64,000 bases of DNA from Astropecten irregularis (lineage: Eukaryota > Echinodermata > Asteroidea > Paxillosida > Astropectinidae). The translations under genes and the position numbers were made by a program. Under the pieces are notes generated by a model, which was not told where the DNA came from, did no database searches, and worked only from the letters and a program-made list of their open reading frames with translations. The stretch covers positions 6,302,270 through 6,366,269 of the forward strand of contig OZ020265.1 of NCBI GenBank assembly GCA_963971285.1. Reading direction: 5' to 3'. Positions 40,448 to 53,032 of the stretch are shown here, in pieces (the first letter of the stretch is position 1; every line of letters starts with the position of its first letter).

Positions 40448-40719
40448 AGGGGCCTTTCTCAAAGCTTGGCTACGGCTCTCGCTCAGGCTCTGGCTCCGGC
40501 TCTGGCTCAGGCTCCAGCTCAGGCTCCATTTCATGAATCCATTCCAGCTAAAATCACAAGTAACAAAATAGAGACTTTCGGCTGCGGCTCGTAAGTAGAT
40601 TCTCTGGTTTGAAAAAGAAAACACAGCTTCAGCTTCAATGAAAAAACACAACCTATATCTTCAGCATATGGATGACAGAGCCAAAGCCGTAGCCGGAGCC
40701 GAGCTTTGAGAAAGGCCCC
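40448..40719. mobile_element. Hexamer-bearing MITE (family I), whole copy
   Basis: Ends GGGGCCTTTCTCAAAGCTTG and GAGCTTTGAGAAAGGCCCC. Both subterminal regions are GGCTC(C/A/T) hexamers (GAGCC on the right); the interior reads ttgaaaaagaaaacacagct. The same interior flanks the expanded arrays at 3046-3552 and 5473-5925 and occurs at 26820-27060 and 51985-52170. Confidence 0.75.
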
Positions 40720-41330
40720 ACGTCTTGTCATATTCTTCAATATCCTTATAAACAAAGAAATACTATAGAATAGTTAGAGATGATTTATGTAAAAATTGGA
40801 AGTATAAATCTAAAATAATTCACTGATTGTTTATATCATGGCTCGGCCATTCTTTGTCTGTATATATTGCAGAATAAAATACTCTATAATTTGTTAATTA
40901 ACAACTGTTAATTTTAGTGCAAATCATCACAACACTTTCGATGCGTGGAGAAAAAAAAAGTGCACAAAGTTCGTTTACGTGCTGTACGTACTATGGCTGG
41001 TGTTTATATAGCACAACGACTTGAGAATAAAAAAGAAGAGAAAAATAAATTGAAGAACTTGACAAGTTTGTTTAAGTTTGTGAGAAGATTCATTTGTGTT
41101 GTGTTGTGATTTTATCACCTTAATTACCCTATTTGTCATTAAAAATACAAGTATATACAATGATGATTTGAAAGTGAACATTTGGGAGACATTTGTCAAT
41201 AGGGAGATGTTTTTATGTCACCTTTAAATTATTTCTTGAAAACTAGAAAGAATTTATTGTCAAAAGTGTGTTTTTATTAATCCTTGTAGTCTAAAACCTT
41301 TGTCTGTATTGCCATGGTTCAGCTGGGTTA

Positions 41331-41839
41331 AAGGTAATATCATACTTTGGTTTTTGTCAAAGAAATGCAGATTCATGGGCAAAAATATCAAGGAAGATAC
41401 AGTAACAGTCATCTGTGAAATTCCTAGTCCCATACAGTGCCCACTTCTTTTTAGAAAACCGTGAAAAATTCCCACAATATTTCTTTTAAAGTCTTTTCAC
41501 CCTTTTGTTTTATCTTTAGAAGATGAAAATTGTTTTTGGTCATTGTTTTTTACTCTTTTCTAGGTAAGTACAGCATTTCATGCGGAACAATTTAAACGGT
41601 GTGTTTGAGAAAATGGTGAAAACAATGTTTTTGGTCACTGGTTTTACTATTTTCTGGAAAAACAAATTTGGTGACTGGTTTTACTCTTTTCTTCGAGAAA
41701 TACACCATTTCAGGCAGAAATATTTTAATGGTATGTTTCTACCACCACCATCTTTAAAGTTTGTACCCTGTAAGTTATAGGTAAATCTGTGAAGATTTCT
41801 GTTTCGGTATGCTACCAAAGTATGATACTACCTTTAATG
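41331..41839 (-). mobile_element. Family B MITE, enlarged, inverted
   Basis: Begins ttaaaggtaatatcatactt and ends agtatgatactacctttaa. Longer than usual because an internal block (cattgttttttactcttttc ... ggttttactcttttc) is repeated. Confidence 0.7.
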
Positions 41840-42354
41840 AAAACCGGAAAAGAAAATCTTGCAAATTTCAGGAAAACAAAAAAGGACAAGAACAATATAC
41901 AAATTATGTCAACCAAATAAGTTTTCTTAAAATTAGAAAAACAAAATGTTTTCCAAAAGCATAGAGATATACCTGTCCAAACCCAAACAATCAAAATAAA
42001 CCCCTTCAGAAGTCCTAGCCTCATACACCCTCAAAAGCAGAATGGATCAGTCCAGATTAGTAGAAGTAATAAAGGCCTTGGGATTTGCCAAGTACCAGTC
42101 AGAGGGAGGTTGCTGAATTGTACAGTCAGACACAGGACACATGGATCTCCATGTGCAATGAACAATCTCTTTAAAAGCTCAACACACAAACTTTGCTTTA
42201 TAAAGTTGGGAGTATTTCTGGGAGTGGCTGTATGTGTGCAAGTACTGTGGAGATAAGTACTGTGGAGACCCTACTACTAGTGCTGGATCTTGCCTATGGA
42301 TGAGCTAGATGATTTCTTGCTATAGCACCATGATCAAGAACAAGTAAGTTGTAA

Positions 42355-42605
42355 ATCAGGCTTGCCCTTCCCTTGCTCAGGTGGAATTCGAACCCACGAC
42401 CTCCTGCTTACTAATACAGATTTACTGCGGTACCCGCCGCGATATTGGATTCGATTCACCCTGCAGACCCCAGCTAGCTCGGTGGCCTAGGTAATGCAAG
42501 AGGTTGTGGGTTCGAATCCCACCTGAGCAAGCATGTGATTTTTTCTCACGTGCTCTCACAAGCACTGAGTATACAGTGCTCATCCGCGTCGGTGAAGGGC
42601 AAGCC
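42355..42605. repeat. Fold-back with tRNA-like boxes
   Basis: The left half holds ggtggaattcgaacccacga (B box on minus); the right half holds gtgggttcgaatcccacctg (plus), then agcaagcatgtgattttttc. The bases cttgcccttc on the left pair with gaagggcaag on the right. It appears to be two tRNA-related units in inverted orientation. A relative of the right half lies at 4940-5055. Confidence 0.55.
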
Positions 42606-42789
42606 TGATTTGCATATTATCTATTTCCCGACCAAAAATCATCAATATTCATGAACAAGTAATATAAGTTGTTTAATTTATTGTTTTAATTTATATGACT
42701 TATGAGTAATCTTTGATGTTTGTTTTGCTAGTCAGAAGCCACAAAACATGATCACAAGTATTGCACCCTGACATATTGAGGTCAATCCT

Positions 42790-43008
42790 GCATTAGTGTC
42801 TTTTACGCCACCCCGTATTATTTTCAGTATTTATTTGGGTAAGAAACTGTTTGTTTTTTCACTGAAATATTGCTGAGATATGTTCATTTTAGGGTTTACA
42901 GGACCCATGCATAAATTTGCTTTAAGTAACGAATCTCATTTTGGAACAGAAGAAGCTAAATAAATACTGAAAATAATATGGGTGGCGTTTTAAAAGACAC
43001 TAACCCCG
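42790..43008. mobile_element. Short MITE with ~48-bp inverted ends
   Basis: attagtgtcttttacgccac pairs with gtggcgttttaaaagacact, continuing through ttttcagtatttattt / aaataaatactgaaaa. Confidence 0.7.
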
Positions 43009-43334
43009 TGAATCCCAAGGATCATTTAACAAGTTTAAGATACTACTGTAAGCAACCTGAGAAACAGTGCATCGAGGTAATATCGCAAATAGCATTTTCA
43101 CCAAAATAGGGCGTTTCCGCAAAGCATTGTGGGATACAATGTATATCTGGGTCGAACTGCAAGTTCAGGAACACAGTAAACAAAAAGAATGTTACTCAGA
43201 CGACTGTCCAAAAGTGAGCAGGTGGTGGCGTCCTTTCGACCCTTTAGCATCCCATAATTCCTAGTGGTCGCTATACTTGCGAGGGGACCGCACAAAGAAG
43301 ATGTGGCTTTTTAATCAATTTTTATGTTGCAGTT

Positions 43335-44135
43335 ATCTTAAAGGCTTTGGTTTTTATCAAAGAAATACAGATTCATGGGCAAAAATATCAAGACAGATAC
43401 CAGTCATCTGTGAAAATTTTAATGAACAACATTAGTAACAAACCAAAACAGAAATGTTCACAGATTTAAGTATAACTTTCAGGGTATGAAGATGGTGCTG
43501 GTAGAAACCTACCGTTAAAATATTTTTCCCTGAAATGGTGTATTTATCCAGAAAGAGTAAAACCAAACACACATTTCTTTTATCTTGCCAAGATCAAAAC
43601 TTCTTTTTTTTTTAAGTTTTATGAGAAAACTTTTGTGAGTTTTCGGGACTCGAATGTTGAATTCAGCTCAAATATTTACAGGTTTATTATTTCATGTACA
43701 TGCTGGATCAGACAATAAAATGCGAGTGCTGCTCTGTCACCTTTACCAACATTGTACATGCCCTTTAAAGGTTATATCATACTTTGTTTAAGTTGTCAAA
43801 GAAATACAGATTCATGGGCACAAATATCAAGACAGATACAGTAACAGTCATCTGTGATAATTTCAGTCCCATACTGTGCCAACTTATTGAGAAAACAGTG
43901 AAAAAACACCCACAGTATTTCTTAAGTCTTTTCTCTTTTATTTTTTTATCTTCAAAAGATAAAAAATGATTTTGGTCACTGGTTTTACTCTTTTGTGGAT
44001 AAATACAGCATTTCAGGCAGAAATATGTTAACGGTATGTTTCTACCAGCACCATCTCTTAAAACCCTGTAAGTTATAGGTAAATCTGTGAAGATTTCTGT
44101 TTTGGTCTCTTACCAAAGTATGATACTACCTTTAA
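43335..44135 (-). mobile_element. Family B MITEs (one rearranged, one whole)
   Basis: 43335-43600 joins an inverted left part to a direct part (cagaaatgttcacagattta). 43766-44135 is a whole inverted copy with TTTAAAGG and CCTTTAA ends. Confidence 0.7.
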
Positions 44136-44524
44136 TAGGAGTTGTAGCATGCATTTGTAGGCTCAGTGCACACAATTTCATTGCCATCTTTAGCAAGTTA
44201 GGGGGCATGTGTATGTGTATCTTTAGGTGCAGTTGTGTACAGATTTCAGCAGGGCACAAAAGGTTATTTATTTATACTGAAGGATACTGTGTATTTATTT
44301 ACTTCAAAAAGACAACTGCTTTACTATCAATGAAAATTGCATAAAATAAAAACGTAATAAATATTTATGACATAGAATTTAAGTGCATGGTCAAGGCCTG
44401 ACTAAAAAGAAATTAAAGGAATGATACCAATCACAGGACCATTATATGTACACAGGTAGAATTTAATGCAGTTTATGTCATTTGTGCACGGTGCCAGTAG
44501 GTAGATGCAAATTAATATGAAATT

Positions 44525-44712
44525 TTAGCTAGGAACTTTTGTGAATCTGCCAAAGTCCAACACTGTGCAGTATCCCTGTGGCACATTCTGTAACCCTAAC
44601 TCCTGGGCATTTTGGCTAGGAAACTTCCTGAATCTGCCAAAGTCCAACACTGTGCAGTATCCCTGTGGCACATTCTGTAACCCTAACCCCTGGGCATTTT
44701 GGCTAGGAACAT
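44525..44712 (+). repeat. 88-bp tandem repeat (T88), ~2 units
   Basis: Two units (one 87 bp) that run directly into the 21-bp array at 44715. Confidence 0.85.
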
Positions 44713-46022
44713 TCTTTAACCAGTGGCACCAATGCAATGACCAGGGGCACCAAGGTAATGACCACAGGCACCAAGGCAGTGACTAGGGGCACCAAGGCAA
44801 TAACCAGGGGTGCAATGACCAGGGGCACCAAGGCAATGACCGGGTGCACCAAGGCAATGACCAGGGGTGCAATGACCAGGGGCACCAAGGCAATGATCAG
44901 GGGCACCAGGGCAATGACCATGGACACCAAGGCAATGACCAGGCGCATCAAGGCAATGACCAGGGGCATCAAGGCAATGACCAAGGGCACTGGAGGCAAT
45001 GACCAGGGGCACCAAGGCAATGACCAGGGGCACGGAGGCAATGACCAGGGACACCGAGGCAATGACCAGGGGCATCAAGGCAATGACCAAGGGCACTGGA
45101 GGCAATGACCAGGGGCACCAAGGCAATGACCAGGGACACCGAGGCAATGACCAGGGACACCAATGCAATGACTAGAGGCATCAAGGCAATGACCAACCTT
45201 TGGGCACCAAGGCAATGACCAGGGGCACCAAGGCAATGACCAGGGGCATCAAGGCAATGACCAGGGGCACCAAGGCAATGACCAGGGACACCAAAGCAAT
45301 GACCAGGGACACCAAAGCAATGACCAGGGGCACCAAGGCAATGACAAGGGACACCAAGGCAATGACCAGGGGCACCAAGGCAATCACCAGGAGCAACAGG
45401 GCAATGACCTGGGGCAACAGGGCAATTAACAGGAGCACCAAAACAATGACCAGGGGCACCAAGGCAATGACCAAGGGGCACCAAGGCAATGACCAGGGAC
45501 ACCAAGGCAATGATCAGGGACACCAAGGCAATGACCAGGGGCACTAAGGCAATGACCAGGGGCACAGAGGCAATGACCAGATGCACCAAGGCAATGACCA
45601 GGGACACCAAGGCAATGGCCAGGGGCGCCAAGGCAATGCCCATGAGCACCAAGGCAATGACCAGGGCACCAAGGCACCAAGGCACTGATCAGGGCACCAA
45701 GGCAATGACCAGGGACACCAAGGAAATGACCAGGGTACACCAAGGCAATGACCAGGGGCAACAAGGCAATGACCATGGGCACCAAGGAAATGACCAGGGG
45801 CACCAAGGAAATGACCAGGGTACACCAAGGCAATGACCAGTTGCACCAAGGCAATGACCAGGGGCAACAGGGCAATGACCAGGGGCACTAAGGCAATGAC
45901 CAGGGGCACTAAGGCAATGACCAGGGGCAACAGGGCAAAGACCAGGGACACCAAGGCAATGACCAGGGGCACTAAGGCAATGACCAGGGGCAACAGGGGA
46001 ATGACCAGGGACACCAAGTCAA
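44713..46022 (+). repeat. 21-bp satellite (T21a), long array
   Basis: About 60 units of ggcaatgaccaggggcaccaa with point variants and higher-order blocks (about 6-7 units). Long frames on both strands are shadows of the 21-bp period. Confidence 0.9.
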
Positions 46023-46244
46023 TTATTTCCTGCCCTACGGCCTGTGTTCTGATGTTATTATTAAGTTACACATTTAGCATAAGCATCTAACATAATTTTT
46101 CCTCAAATCTTTCTGAAAAAGGAGGCAAAATGAGACAAAAGTTTCTTCGACATTTTTACCGTTGAATTTATTAAAACAAAAACATTAAGATGTCTGTACA
46201 GCTAAGAGGCAGCACGGCTAAGGTAGAGACACTCTTAGTTTAAT

Positions 46245-46565
46245 AGTATACTGGTAAGGTCCAGCCAATGAAAAGCCTAGCCAGGCCTGGGCCTTCAGAC
46301 CTGAAATCCTTCTCTTGTCAACCTTAAACTTCGATACAATAGAGCTGCTTCAAATCAATCAAGCCTGGCTTCTGGATACTGTCCATGATCAATGTGGACT
46401 CAATCTGTCAATCAGGTTAATAGTGCCAACTATGATCCAGGACACAGCAGGGGCTTGAAGTTGAAAGTTCAAGGCTGGGGATTATAGAAGCCAAAGAGCC
46501 CAAGCAAGAGCCCATGCCTGGCCTGGCTTTTCAGTGGCTGAGCCCAACCAGTATTAAAGTTTCTT
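46245..46565. mobile_element. Family C MITE, whole, inverted
   Basis: From actggtaaggtccagccaat to gagcccaaccagtattaaag with the single-copy interior. Confidence 0.75.
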
Positions 46566-46699
46566 TACGTTTGGTAATATAATTAAATGCTGAATTTTAT
46601 CTTTACATGATCAACCATTGTGTTAGGATCCAATGTGAAACAACTGTGTGAATAAAGAAATTGAGAACGTTTAAATTTAAACACAAACTAGTATAAAAC

Positions 46700-47060
46700 C
46701 TTCCCGACACTGTGCAGTATCCCTATGGCACATTCTGTAACCCTATACATGTAACCCCCTGGGCATTTTGGCTAGGAACCTTCCTGAATCTGCCAAAGTC
46801 CAACACTGTGCAGTATCCCTATGGCACATTCTGTAACCCTAACCCCCTGGGCATTTTGGCTAGGAACCTTCCTGAATCTGCCAAAGTCCAACATTGTGCA
46901 GAATCCCTATGGCACATTCTGTAACCCTAACCCCCTGGGCATTTTGGCTAGGAACCTTCCCGAATCTGCCAAAGTCCAACACTATGCAGTATCCCTATGG
47001 CACATTCTGTAACCCTAACCCCCTGGACATTTTGGCTAGGAACCTTCCCGAATCTGTCAA
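46700..47060 (+). repeat. 88-bp tandem repeat (T88), ~4 units
   Basis: Four units; the first carries a small insertion (tatacatgtaac). Confidence 0.85.
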
Positions 47061-47224
47061 AATACAAAAGAAACTAACAAACAGCACATACATTCATAAA
47101 ACAGACTCATAAAACTTAGGCGAATAAGCCAAAACAAAATTAAAAATAGGCGCCTTGGTACTACAGTTCAAAGTAAAGGCTTGGTCACGTGACTCACGAT
47201 GAATTGCGATACAAAGCAAGATAA

Positions 47225-47868
47225 ATTATGAGCTGCATGCCTAAGACATGAGGTGACATGCCTCACACATAAGTACCACGCCTCACACATGAGGTCGCAT
47301 GCCTCACACATGAGGTACCAGGGGCCCATTTCATAAAACTAACGACGCGTCGCAGAGTTAAGATGCATCCTTTCTCTATGGACTCACTGCATAGATGCGA
47401 CGCGTCGCAGCTTGGACACGTCGCAACTCGAGTTGCGACATGTCGCAGAGATTTATGAAATTGGCCCCAGGCCTTACACATGAGGTCACGTGCCTCACAC
47501 ATGAGGTACAACGCCTCACACATGAGGTCACATGCCTCACACATGAGGTCACATGCCTCACACATGAGGTCACATGCCTCACACATGAGGTCACATGCCT
47601 CACACATGAGGTCACATGCCTCACACATGAGGTCACACGCCTCACACATGAGGGCACATGCCTCACACATGAGGTACCACACCTCAGACATGAGGTCACA
47701 TGCCTCACACATGAGGTACCATGCCTCAGACAAGAGGTCACATGCCTCACACATGAGGTACCATGCCTCAGACAAGAGGTCACGTGCCTCACACATGAAG
47801 TCACATGCCTCACACATGAGGCCACACATACACGCCTCACACATGAGGTCACATGGGAATTGTCTGTT
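47225..47868 (+). repeat. Second 21-bp satellite (T21b)
   Basis: Units acatgaggtcacatgcctcac, about 23 on both sides of a MITE at 47321-47470. Unrelated to T21a in sequence. Confidence 0.85.
47321..47470. mobile_element. Family A-like MITE inserted in a 21-bp satellite
   Basis: AGGGGCCCATTTCATAAAAC and TTTATGAAATTGGCCCCAGG form the ends. Interior is GC-rich with inverted gacgcgtcgcag motifs. Satellite units continue on both sides. Confidence 0.75.
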
Positions 47869-48004
47869 CTATTCACAAATTTAAAACTGAATGAAGGCAT
47901 CGGGCAACATCATTGTTCAGGGCTTGTTGCAACAATATAGATTTTCAGGGCAGGAACGTCTAGGCTACGACAAATTTTAGGCGACTGTCTTCGTGGTGCT
48001 TCAG

Positions 48005-48260
48005 GAGTTGGACACGATGCCCCTGGTCATTGCCTCGGTGCCCTCGGTCACTGTCTTGGTGCCCTAGTTCATTGCCTTTGTGCCTCTTGTCATCATTGTC
48101 TTGGTGCCCAAAATCATTGTCTTGGTGCCCTAGGTCATTGGCTTGGCGCCCTAGTTCACTGCCTTTGTGCCTCTGGTCATCATTGTCTTGGTCACTACCC
48201 TGACGTCCCAGGTCATAGTCATGAAATCATTCTCTTGGTGCCTCCAGTCAAGTCGGTGCC
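48005..48260 (-). repeat. 21-bp satellite (T21a), diverged and inverted
   Basis: cctggtcattgcctcggtgc and related units. It lies about 200 bp past the GID8 stop, so probably in its 3' UTR. Confidence 0.7.
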
Positions 48261-48452
48261 CTTTCACATGTTCCATTCAACGTTTTCGATGAAGTGTCCT
48301 TCCTTGCTAGGGCAACAATCCGACGTTCACAAAGGATGAAGTTTCTGCCCCTGGGCACCAAGTGAAGCTCCTGCCCCTTGGGCTTTTTTAAGTCTGTCCG
48401 TCAATCTTTAAGGAGTTTGTTTCTGTGGGGCCATTCTTCCGTCGATCGATCA

Positions 48453-51400
48453 TCATTTGGGTCCCTGGAACTCTCCCTTGGCCAGGTCCTTCATCTTGGG
48501 GAATTTGACCTTCTTGGTGTCCAGCTGTTCCTGCGACCACAGCAGGAGCTTGAGCAGGTTGGCAAGCTTGGGCATGGACTCCCGACTCTCAGCTTCTAGG
48601 ATGGCAGAGTTCAACTCGCTGGCGACCTGGCGTGGACAAGGAGAGAGTCAAACAAGAGGAGAGTGATGAAATTGAAACAAATGACCAAAATGCCAATATC
48701 ACTTTGGAATCCGAAAGACTGAAAACCCATCTCTAAAAAGACTATCCATTTGTTATTTGTGGTAGAGATGTTTCAGGTTTACGGCCATATCTCAAATTTT
48801 CCACAAGTGGTATCCGTGCGCATGGTAATAGCCACGATTTCATAACTTAACATGCACCAGCGAAATATACTAGATCACGTGTAGGCTGGAATTATTGGGC
48901 CCAATACGCGACTAGCTTCAGTCAGGTAGGCTTAATTTGTTACGTACAATTGTGTGCAACGTATTCGTGTAGGCCTGTGGTGCAGTCAATTCAAGTAGCA
49001 CTCAGTACCGTGGATCGGGGCCAGCTTCGTTACAGATTTTGCGGTAAGAACTCTGCTTTTGACATCGCAACGTTCTGCAAATTTTGCAGTGATTTATCTG
49101 CTTAAATTGCGTGTCACGCTTTGCAAGTAAACTCAATATTCTGTAAGGTTGTGCCAGCATCAAAATACCCCGATATTCCTGATATTTTTATATTTTTTGG
49201 GGACCCGACATGATTTTCGATAAGAAACAAATACCACGATATTGATAAATGTTGTCGTGTCCAACAATCAGTAGATTGAACAATGGGCAGGGCTTCCGTT
49301 TAGCTAGGTCATCAAGTGGCCTGGCTTTATTGATTCTAAGCAGCTCTGTTTTTTAGATTAGAGCTAGCAAACAGACGATTTCAGACCTGAAGTCCTGAGC
49401 GCCTGGCTAGGCTTTTCAATGTGCCCAACCAATATCAAAGATTCTGTTTATTGACTTATGTTACCTTTTGTCTCTGTGACGGATGCAGGAGATCGGCAAA
49501 GGGTGACAGCTCGGGGTTTTCAAAGACCAGCAAAGCCAACGTCCTCTCCAGCTCAGGAAGGATCTCTGCGTTCTCCTCCCCTCTCTCTGCTAGGTGAGTC
49601 TGGGCATACTCCAAGGCCGACTCCAGCTGACCATTCCTGATCAACTCTATCAGGTATTGTTGCTGTCAATCCCAAGCAAAAAGAAAAATCGAAATAGAAA
49701 ACAAGAGTTGAATTCATTTCCTTTGTACTGTTCTGTTCATTCACAATAATGTCTTTTTTAGATTCGATAATGACTTTGTACTATCATACTTTGGTAGCAT
49801 ACCAAAACAGAAATCTTCACGGATTTACCTATAACTTACAGGGTATAAAGATGGTGATGGTAGAAACATACAACTAGAAAAGTGTAAAATCAGAGAACCC
49901 AAGAAAAAAAAAAAAAAAACGGTTTTGATTTCAGAGATCAAACCTCCTGCTGTGAACAGATTTGAAACTACTGTGAGCGTCTTTCACTGTTTTCTAAAAA
50001 ACATGGGCACCGTAAGGGACTGGAAATTTCACAGATGACTGTTACTGTATTTTTCTTGATATTTTTTAATATAAATCTGTATTTCTTTGACAAAAACCAA
50101 GGTATGAAATTACCTTTAAACTTGAACTGAAATGCTGTATCACTGTATTCAAATAGCTGACTGATCACTTGTTATTATTACTAATACCTTAAAGGCAGCG
50201 TACAGGATTGGCAAGGCTTCCAAAAATAATTTATTGAGTTTGAGACAGAAAATGGACTCAACATTTATAAACAGTGCAAACAGTCACCATGGGAAATCTT
50301 GGTTCATCAGATGCTGGGTTTTTAGGGAAAACAAGATTTAGTGTCTTTTTTTTGCATGTTACTACCATCACTTGAACACAAGTACGGACCATGAGAATCG
50401 GTTTGTAGAAACACCATGTAAGAATCGTTTGTATTTTCGACACAGTTTCTATTTTGTTCACACTTTTCATAAAATCTCAACATTTCAACTAGCCTGCTCT
50501 AGTCTCCTGATGATGACTAGAAGCAGACGAAATAAGAAGTGCGAAAGTATGAATGAATAATACATGGTGTTCCCGCAAACCGATCCAAATCCGGCAAATC
50601 TTTCAAGTACAGGCCACTTTAATATGGATGCGTAAAATTCAACTGAATTGTCGTATCAGTATCACAATTAAATGGCCACAATTTCCCAATCACTTGTTAA
50701 GGTACACACCTGTAAGTGGAAATAAAGGTATCTGTCGTTGTCTAGTAGCTCCGGATGGAGGTCGTTGACCAATCCGATGGCTTCCTCTATCCGACCCTCC
50801 TGAATGGCTTCACGGATGAGTATCCGTTCGCTCATGGAGTCCAGGGTCGTCGCTGGTTGCGTCCCCGATTCTTGCTGGAACTTCTCAGCAGCCTCCTTGA
50901 AGCCCTCTGAGACAAGAATGGGATGATAGGTTGGACATCTTGATTAAATAGTGATTCTTAATATGTCCTCTTCGGGCGGTTTGTCATATAGTCTTGGTAT
51001 CTTTTAGACAGCTGTTTGCTGTTTTGGACACAGAAGTTTGCAGTTTTGGACAGCCTGTTTGCTGTTTCGGACACCCTCTTTGCAGTTTTGGACGCAAACG
51101 TTTGCAGTTTTGGACACAAACGTTTGCAGTTTTGGACACGTACGTTTGCAGTTTGGGACACAAACGTTTGCAGTTTTGGACTTTTGGACACAAACGTTTG
51201 CAGTTTGGGACACAAATGATTGCTGTTTGGGACACCCTGTTTGCTTAATTTTTAGTAAGTATTGTCTTTGACCCCCTGTTTCTGATATTTTGGAAATATA
51301 TATTTTGGATAGCCTAGATCAACGTTGGATTTGGACAGATTCAGGAGGGTTCCTAGAAGTTTTAAACATGTCTGAGAATTTGGATTAAATGCTAGGAGTT

Positions 51401-51859
51401 GGGAAGGCCTAACGCGTTTCAATCCTAGCAGGAACTTTCTCAAAGGCTTAGGCTTTGAGAAAGATCCTGCTAGGATTGTAACGCGTCAAGCCTTAGCCTT
51501 TGAGAAAGATCCTGCTAGGATCGTAATTATGCTTCAGGCTCTCCCAACTCCAAGCAAATTTCAGGTAATTTTGGCTGGTGAGCAGTTTGCAGCAATTTAC
51601 TACTTGTATTGAGTTTGGATTAAAACTTGAGCCACGTTCCATGGAGAAAATTGACTTCAATTACAAATTCAGGAACTAGTCATGCTAGTGGGGTCCTTGT
51701 CTAAATGACTTGGGGATTTCTTAACAGGGTAGAGATATAATACTAACCTGTGACTAGGTAGTCCATGATCAGTTTGTTCATATCGGATCGCGTGATATGA
51801 AGACGTTGTAGTTTGTCCAGCCATGCTTCTTGTGTGATCTCAAGGGTCTTCGATGAGGC
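48453..51859 (-). CDS. GID8: GID8 (TWA1), scaffold of the CTLH/GID ubiquitin ligase
   Basis: Minus-strand exons in reading order: 51859-51748, 50906-50710, 49662-49465, 48626-48453 (stop 48455-48453). They give about 226 residues against 228 in human GID8. LisH motif in [18 protein letters not shown] / [10 protein letters not shown]; then CTLH region [18 protein letters not shown] and [17 protein letters not shown]; then [21 protein letters not shown]; end [15 protein letters not shown]. In other animals GID8 holds the RMND5-MAEA catalytic module and RanBP9/10 in the CTLH complex. All splice sites are GT-AG (read on the minus strand) and phases fit. Only a few N-terminal residues are missing; exon 51859 has no in-frame ATG just upstream, so a short first exon lies further right. 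Intron 50907-51747 holds a 22-bp minisatellite and the 56-bp element. Confidence 0.95.
49300..49445. mobile_element. Family C MITE remnant in GID8 intron
   Basis: ctggctttattgattctaag ... gctaggcttttcaatgtgcc; strongly diverged. Confidence 0.5.
49775..50120 (+). mobile_element. Family B MITE in GID8 intron
   Basis: actatcatactttggtagca at left and accaaggtatgaaattacct at right, interior conserved. It lies between GID8 exons 50710 and 49662. Confidence 0.7.
50388..50590. mobile_element. Family G MITE in GID8 intron
   Basis: gaatcggtttgtagaaacac ... gtgttcccgcaaaccgatcc with the interior cctgatgatgactagaagca. Confidence 0.65.
51005..51248 (+). repeat. ~22-bp minisatellite in GID8 intron
   Basis: About 11 units of acgtttgcagttttggacacaa. 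Confidence 0.85.
51393..51615. repeat. T56 units in inverted pair plus conserved tail
   Basis: One unit on minus, two on plus, then tttcaggtaattttggctgg and agcagtttgcagcaatttac. The same tail follows single units at 9238-9345 and, inverted, at 19905-19985. In the GID8 intron. Confidence 0.7.
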
Positions 51860-51984
51860 CTGTACATGTATGTGAGAAAAGGAACGGTGAAGAATGGAAC
51901 GGCTTATAATTATCTCAAAAGTTCTGGTTCACCAGGTTCGCATGCACAGTTTGCAGCCCGGCCAAAATTGCACCAGGGTGACCA

Positions 51985-52172
51985 GGAGCCTTTCTCAAAG
52001 TTCAGCTCCGGCTCAGGCTTCATCTGTCATCCATATGCTGAAAATATCTAGGTTGCGGCTAGTTTTAATTGAAGCTGAATCTCTGTTTTCCTTTCCGAAC
52101 AGCAGCCAAAAGCCTCTATTTTGATACCCGTAATTTGACAATGGATCCCCAAAATGGAGCCTTTCCAACTTG
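51985..52172. mobile_element. Family I MITE upstream of GID8 exon 51859
   Basis: gcctttctcaaagttcagct at left and aatggagcctttccaactt at right; interior gtcatccatatgctgaaaat. Confidence 0.6.
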
Positions 52173-52264
52173 AAACATATTGAGGGCAACCTACTATCAT
52201 CCGACCATGACGACCAAACTTAAAAGGCGATTTTTAGGGTCAATGTTAATTAGTGTGTCTAGGC

Positions 52265-52645
52265 TAGCTTCAACTTAAGTTTGGTAACTAGTGTAAATTT
52301 TGCCAGCACTGGCAATCTTCCTACAAACACTATTTTGCCATTCCCATTGGCTAATTTGCAGTACTAGAACCTCCGGCAAAATAACCTTTAAAAGAAAGAA
52401 AGCCAGCATGGCCAATGAGAAGAATGCATGACGGTACAGGCAAAATACACTTCCCTTAAAAAAGTTTAGATTAGCCAGTGTTTATTCATTTGCCAGCACT
52501 GTCAATGCCGGCCTTCTTTCTCTAAAGGTTATTTTGCCAGAGCTAACAGTAGGTCTACTGCAAATTGGCCGATCTGAGTCGGTAAAGGAACGGCAAAAAA
52601 ATTGCATTTACAGGAAGAATGCTGGTGCCGGAAAAACGTACACAG
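52265..52645. mobile_element. Fold-back MITE, ~380 bp
   Basis: gtgtaaattttgccagcact pairs with the end ggtgccggaaaaacgtac; aaataacctttaaaagaaag pairs with ctttctctaaaggttatttt. Arms of about 150 bp with changes. Confidence 0.65.
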
Positions 52646-53032
52646 ACACAGCCAAGTACGTGATGTAGGCTACTTGAAAAATCCTAATAAAAAGTGTCTA
52701 CTATTGCCAATTTAACATCCTGAAAAGATTAGAATTGAACGGATAAACTGTCTGAAAGCATCAACAATCATTATTACGAACCATATTGGCGAAAAATGTA
52801 CTGAAGAAGTTGAAAAACGCCACAATTTTGCCGGTTTCGAGAGCGAATGTTGCTCTCTGTGTTGTAGTGATTTTGTACAGTCAACACACAATGCAATGAA
52901 GACAGTCTGGACAACAGATTTTCATTTCATTTCGTGCGGGGAACAGTGGAAGATTTGCTGCGGCGGAAGCCATACATCCCGTACGCATGATTTTCAACAG
53001 TTGGGGGCGCTGTTTAAAAATAATAGAGTTTT

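Larger units (their letters stand above)
30930..48452. other. Intergenic region between PLC-L and GID8
   Basis: No protein-coding gene recognised on either strand. Apart from the listed elements and satellites, the larger plain stretches (30930-31470, 32720-33230, 34150-34770, 39250-39640, 40740-41330, 41840-42350) are AT-rich and show no motif I can name. The PLC-L 3' UTR presumably occupies the first part. Confidence 0.6.

Noticed and set aside
44703-46090. Long Leu/Val/Ile-rich, apparently membrane-spanning frames on minus and Thr-Lys-Ala-Met frames on plus
   Set aside because: Shadows of the 21-bp satellite; no start context or family match.
47263-47940. Cys-rich and His-rich frames of 130-190 codons
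   Set aside because: Shadows of the second 21-bp satellite, and broken in logic by a MITE insertion.
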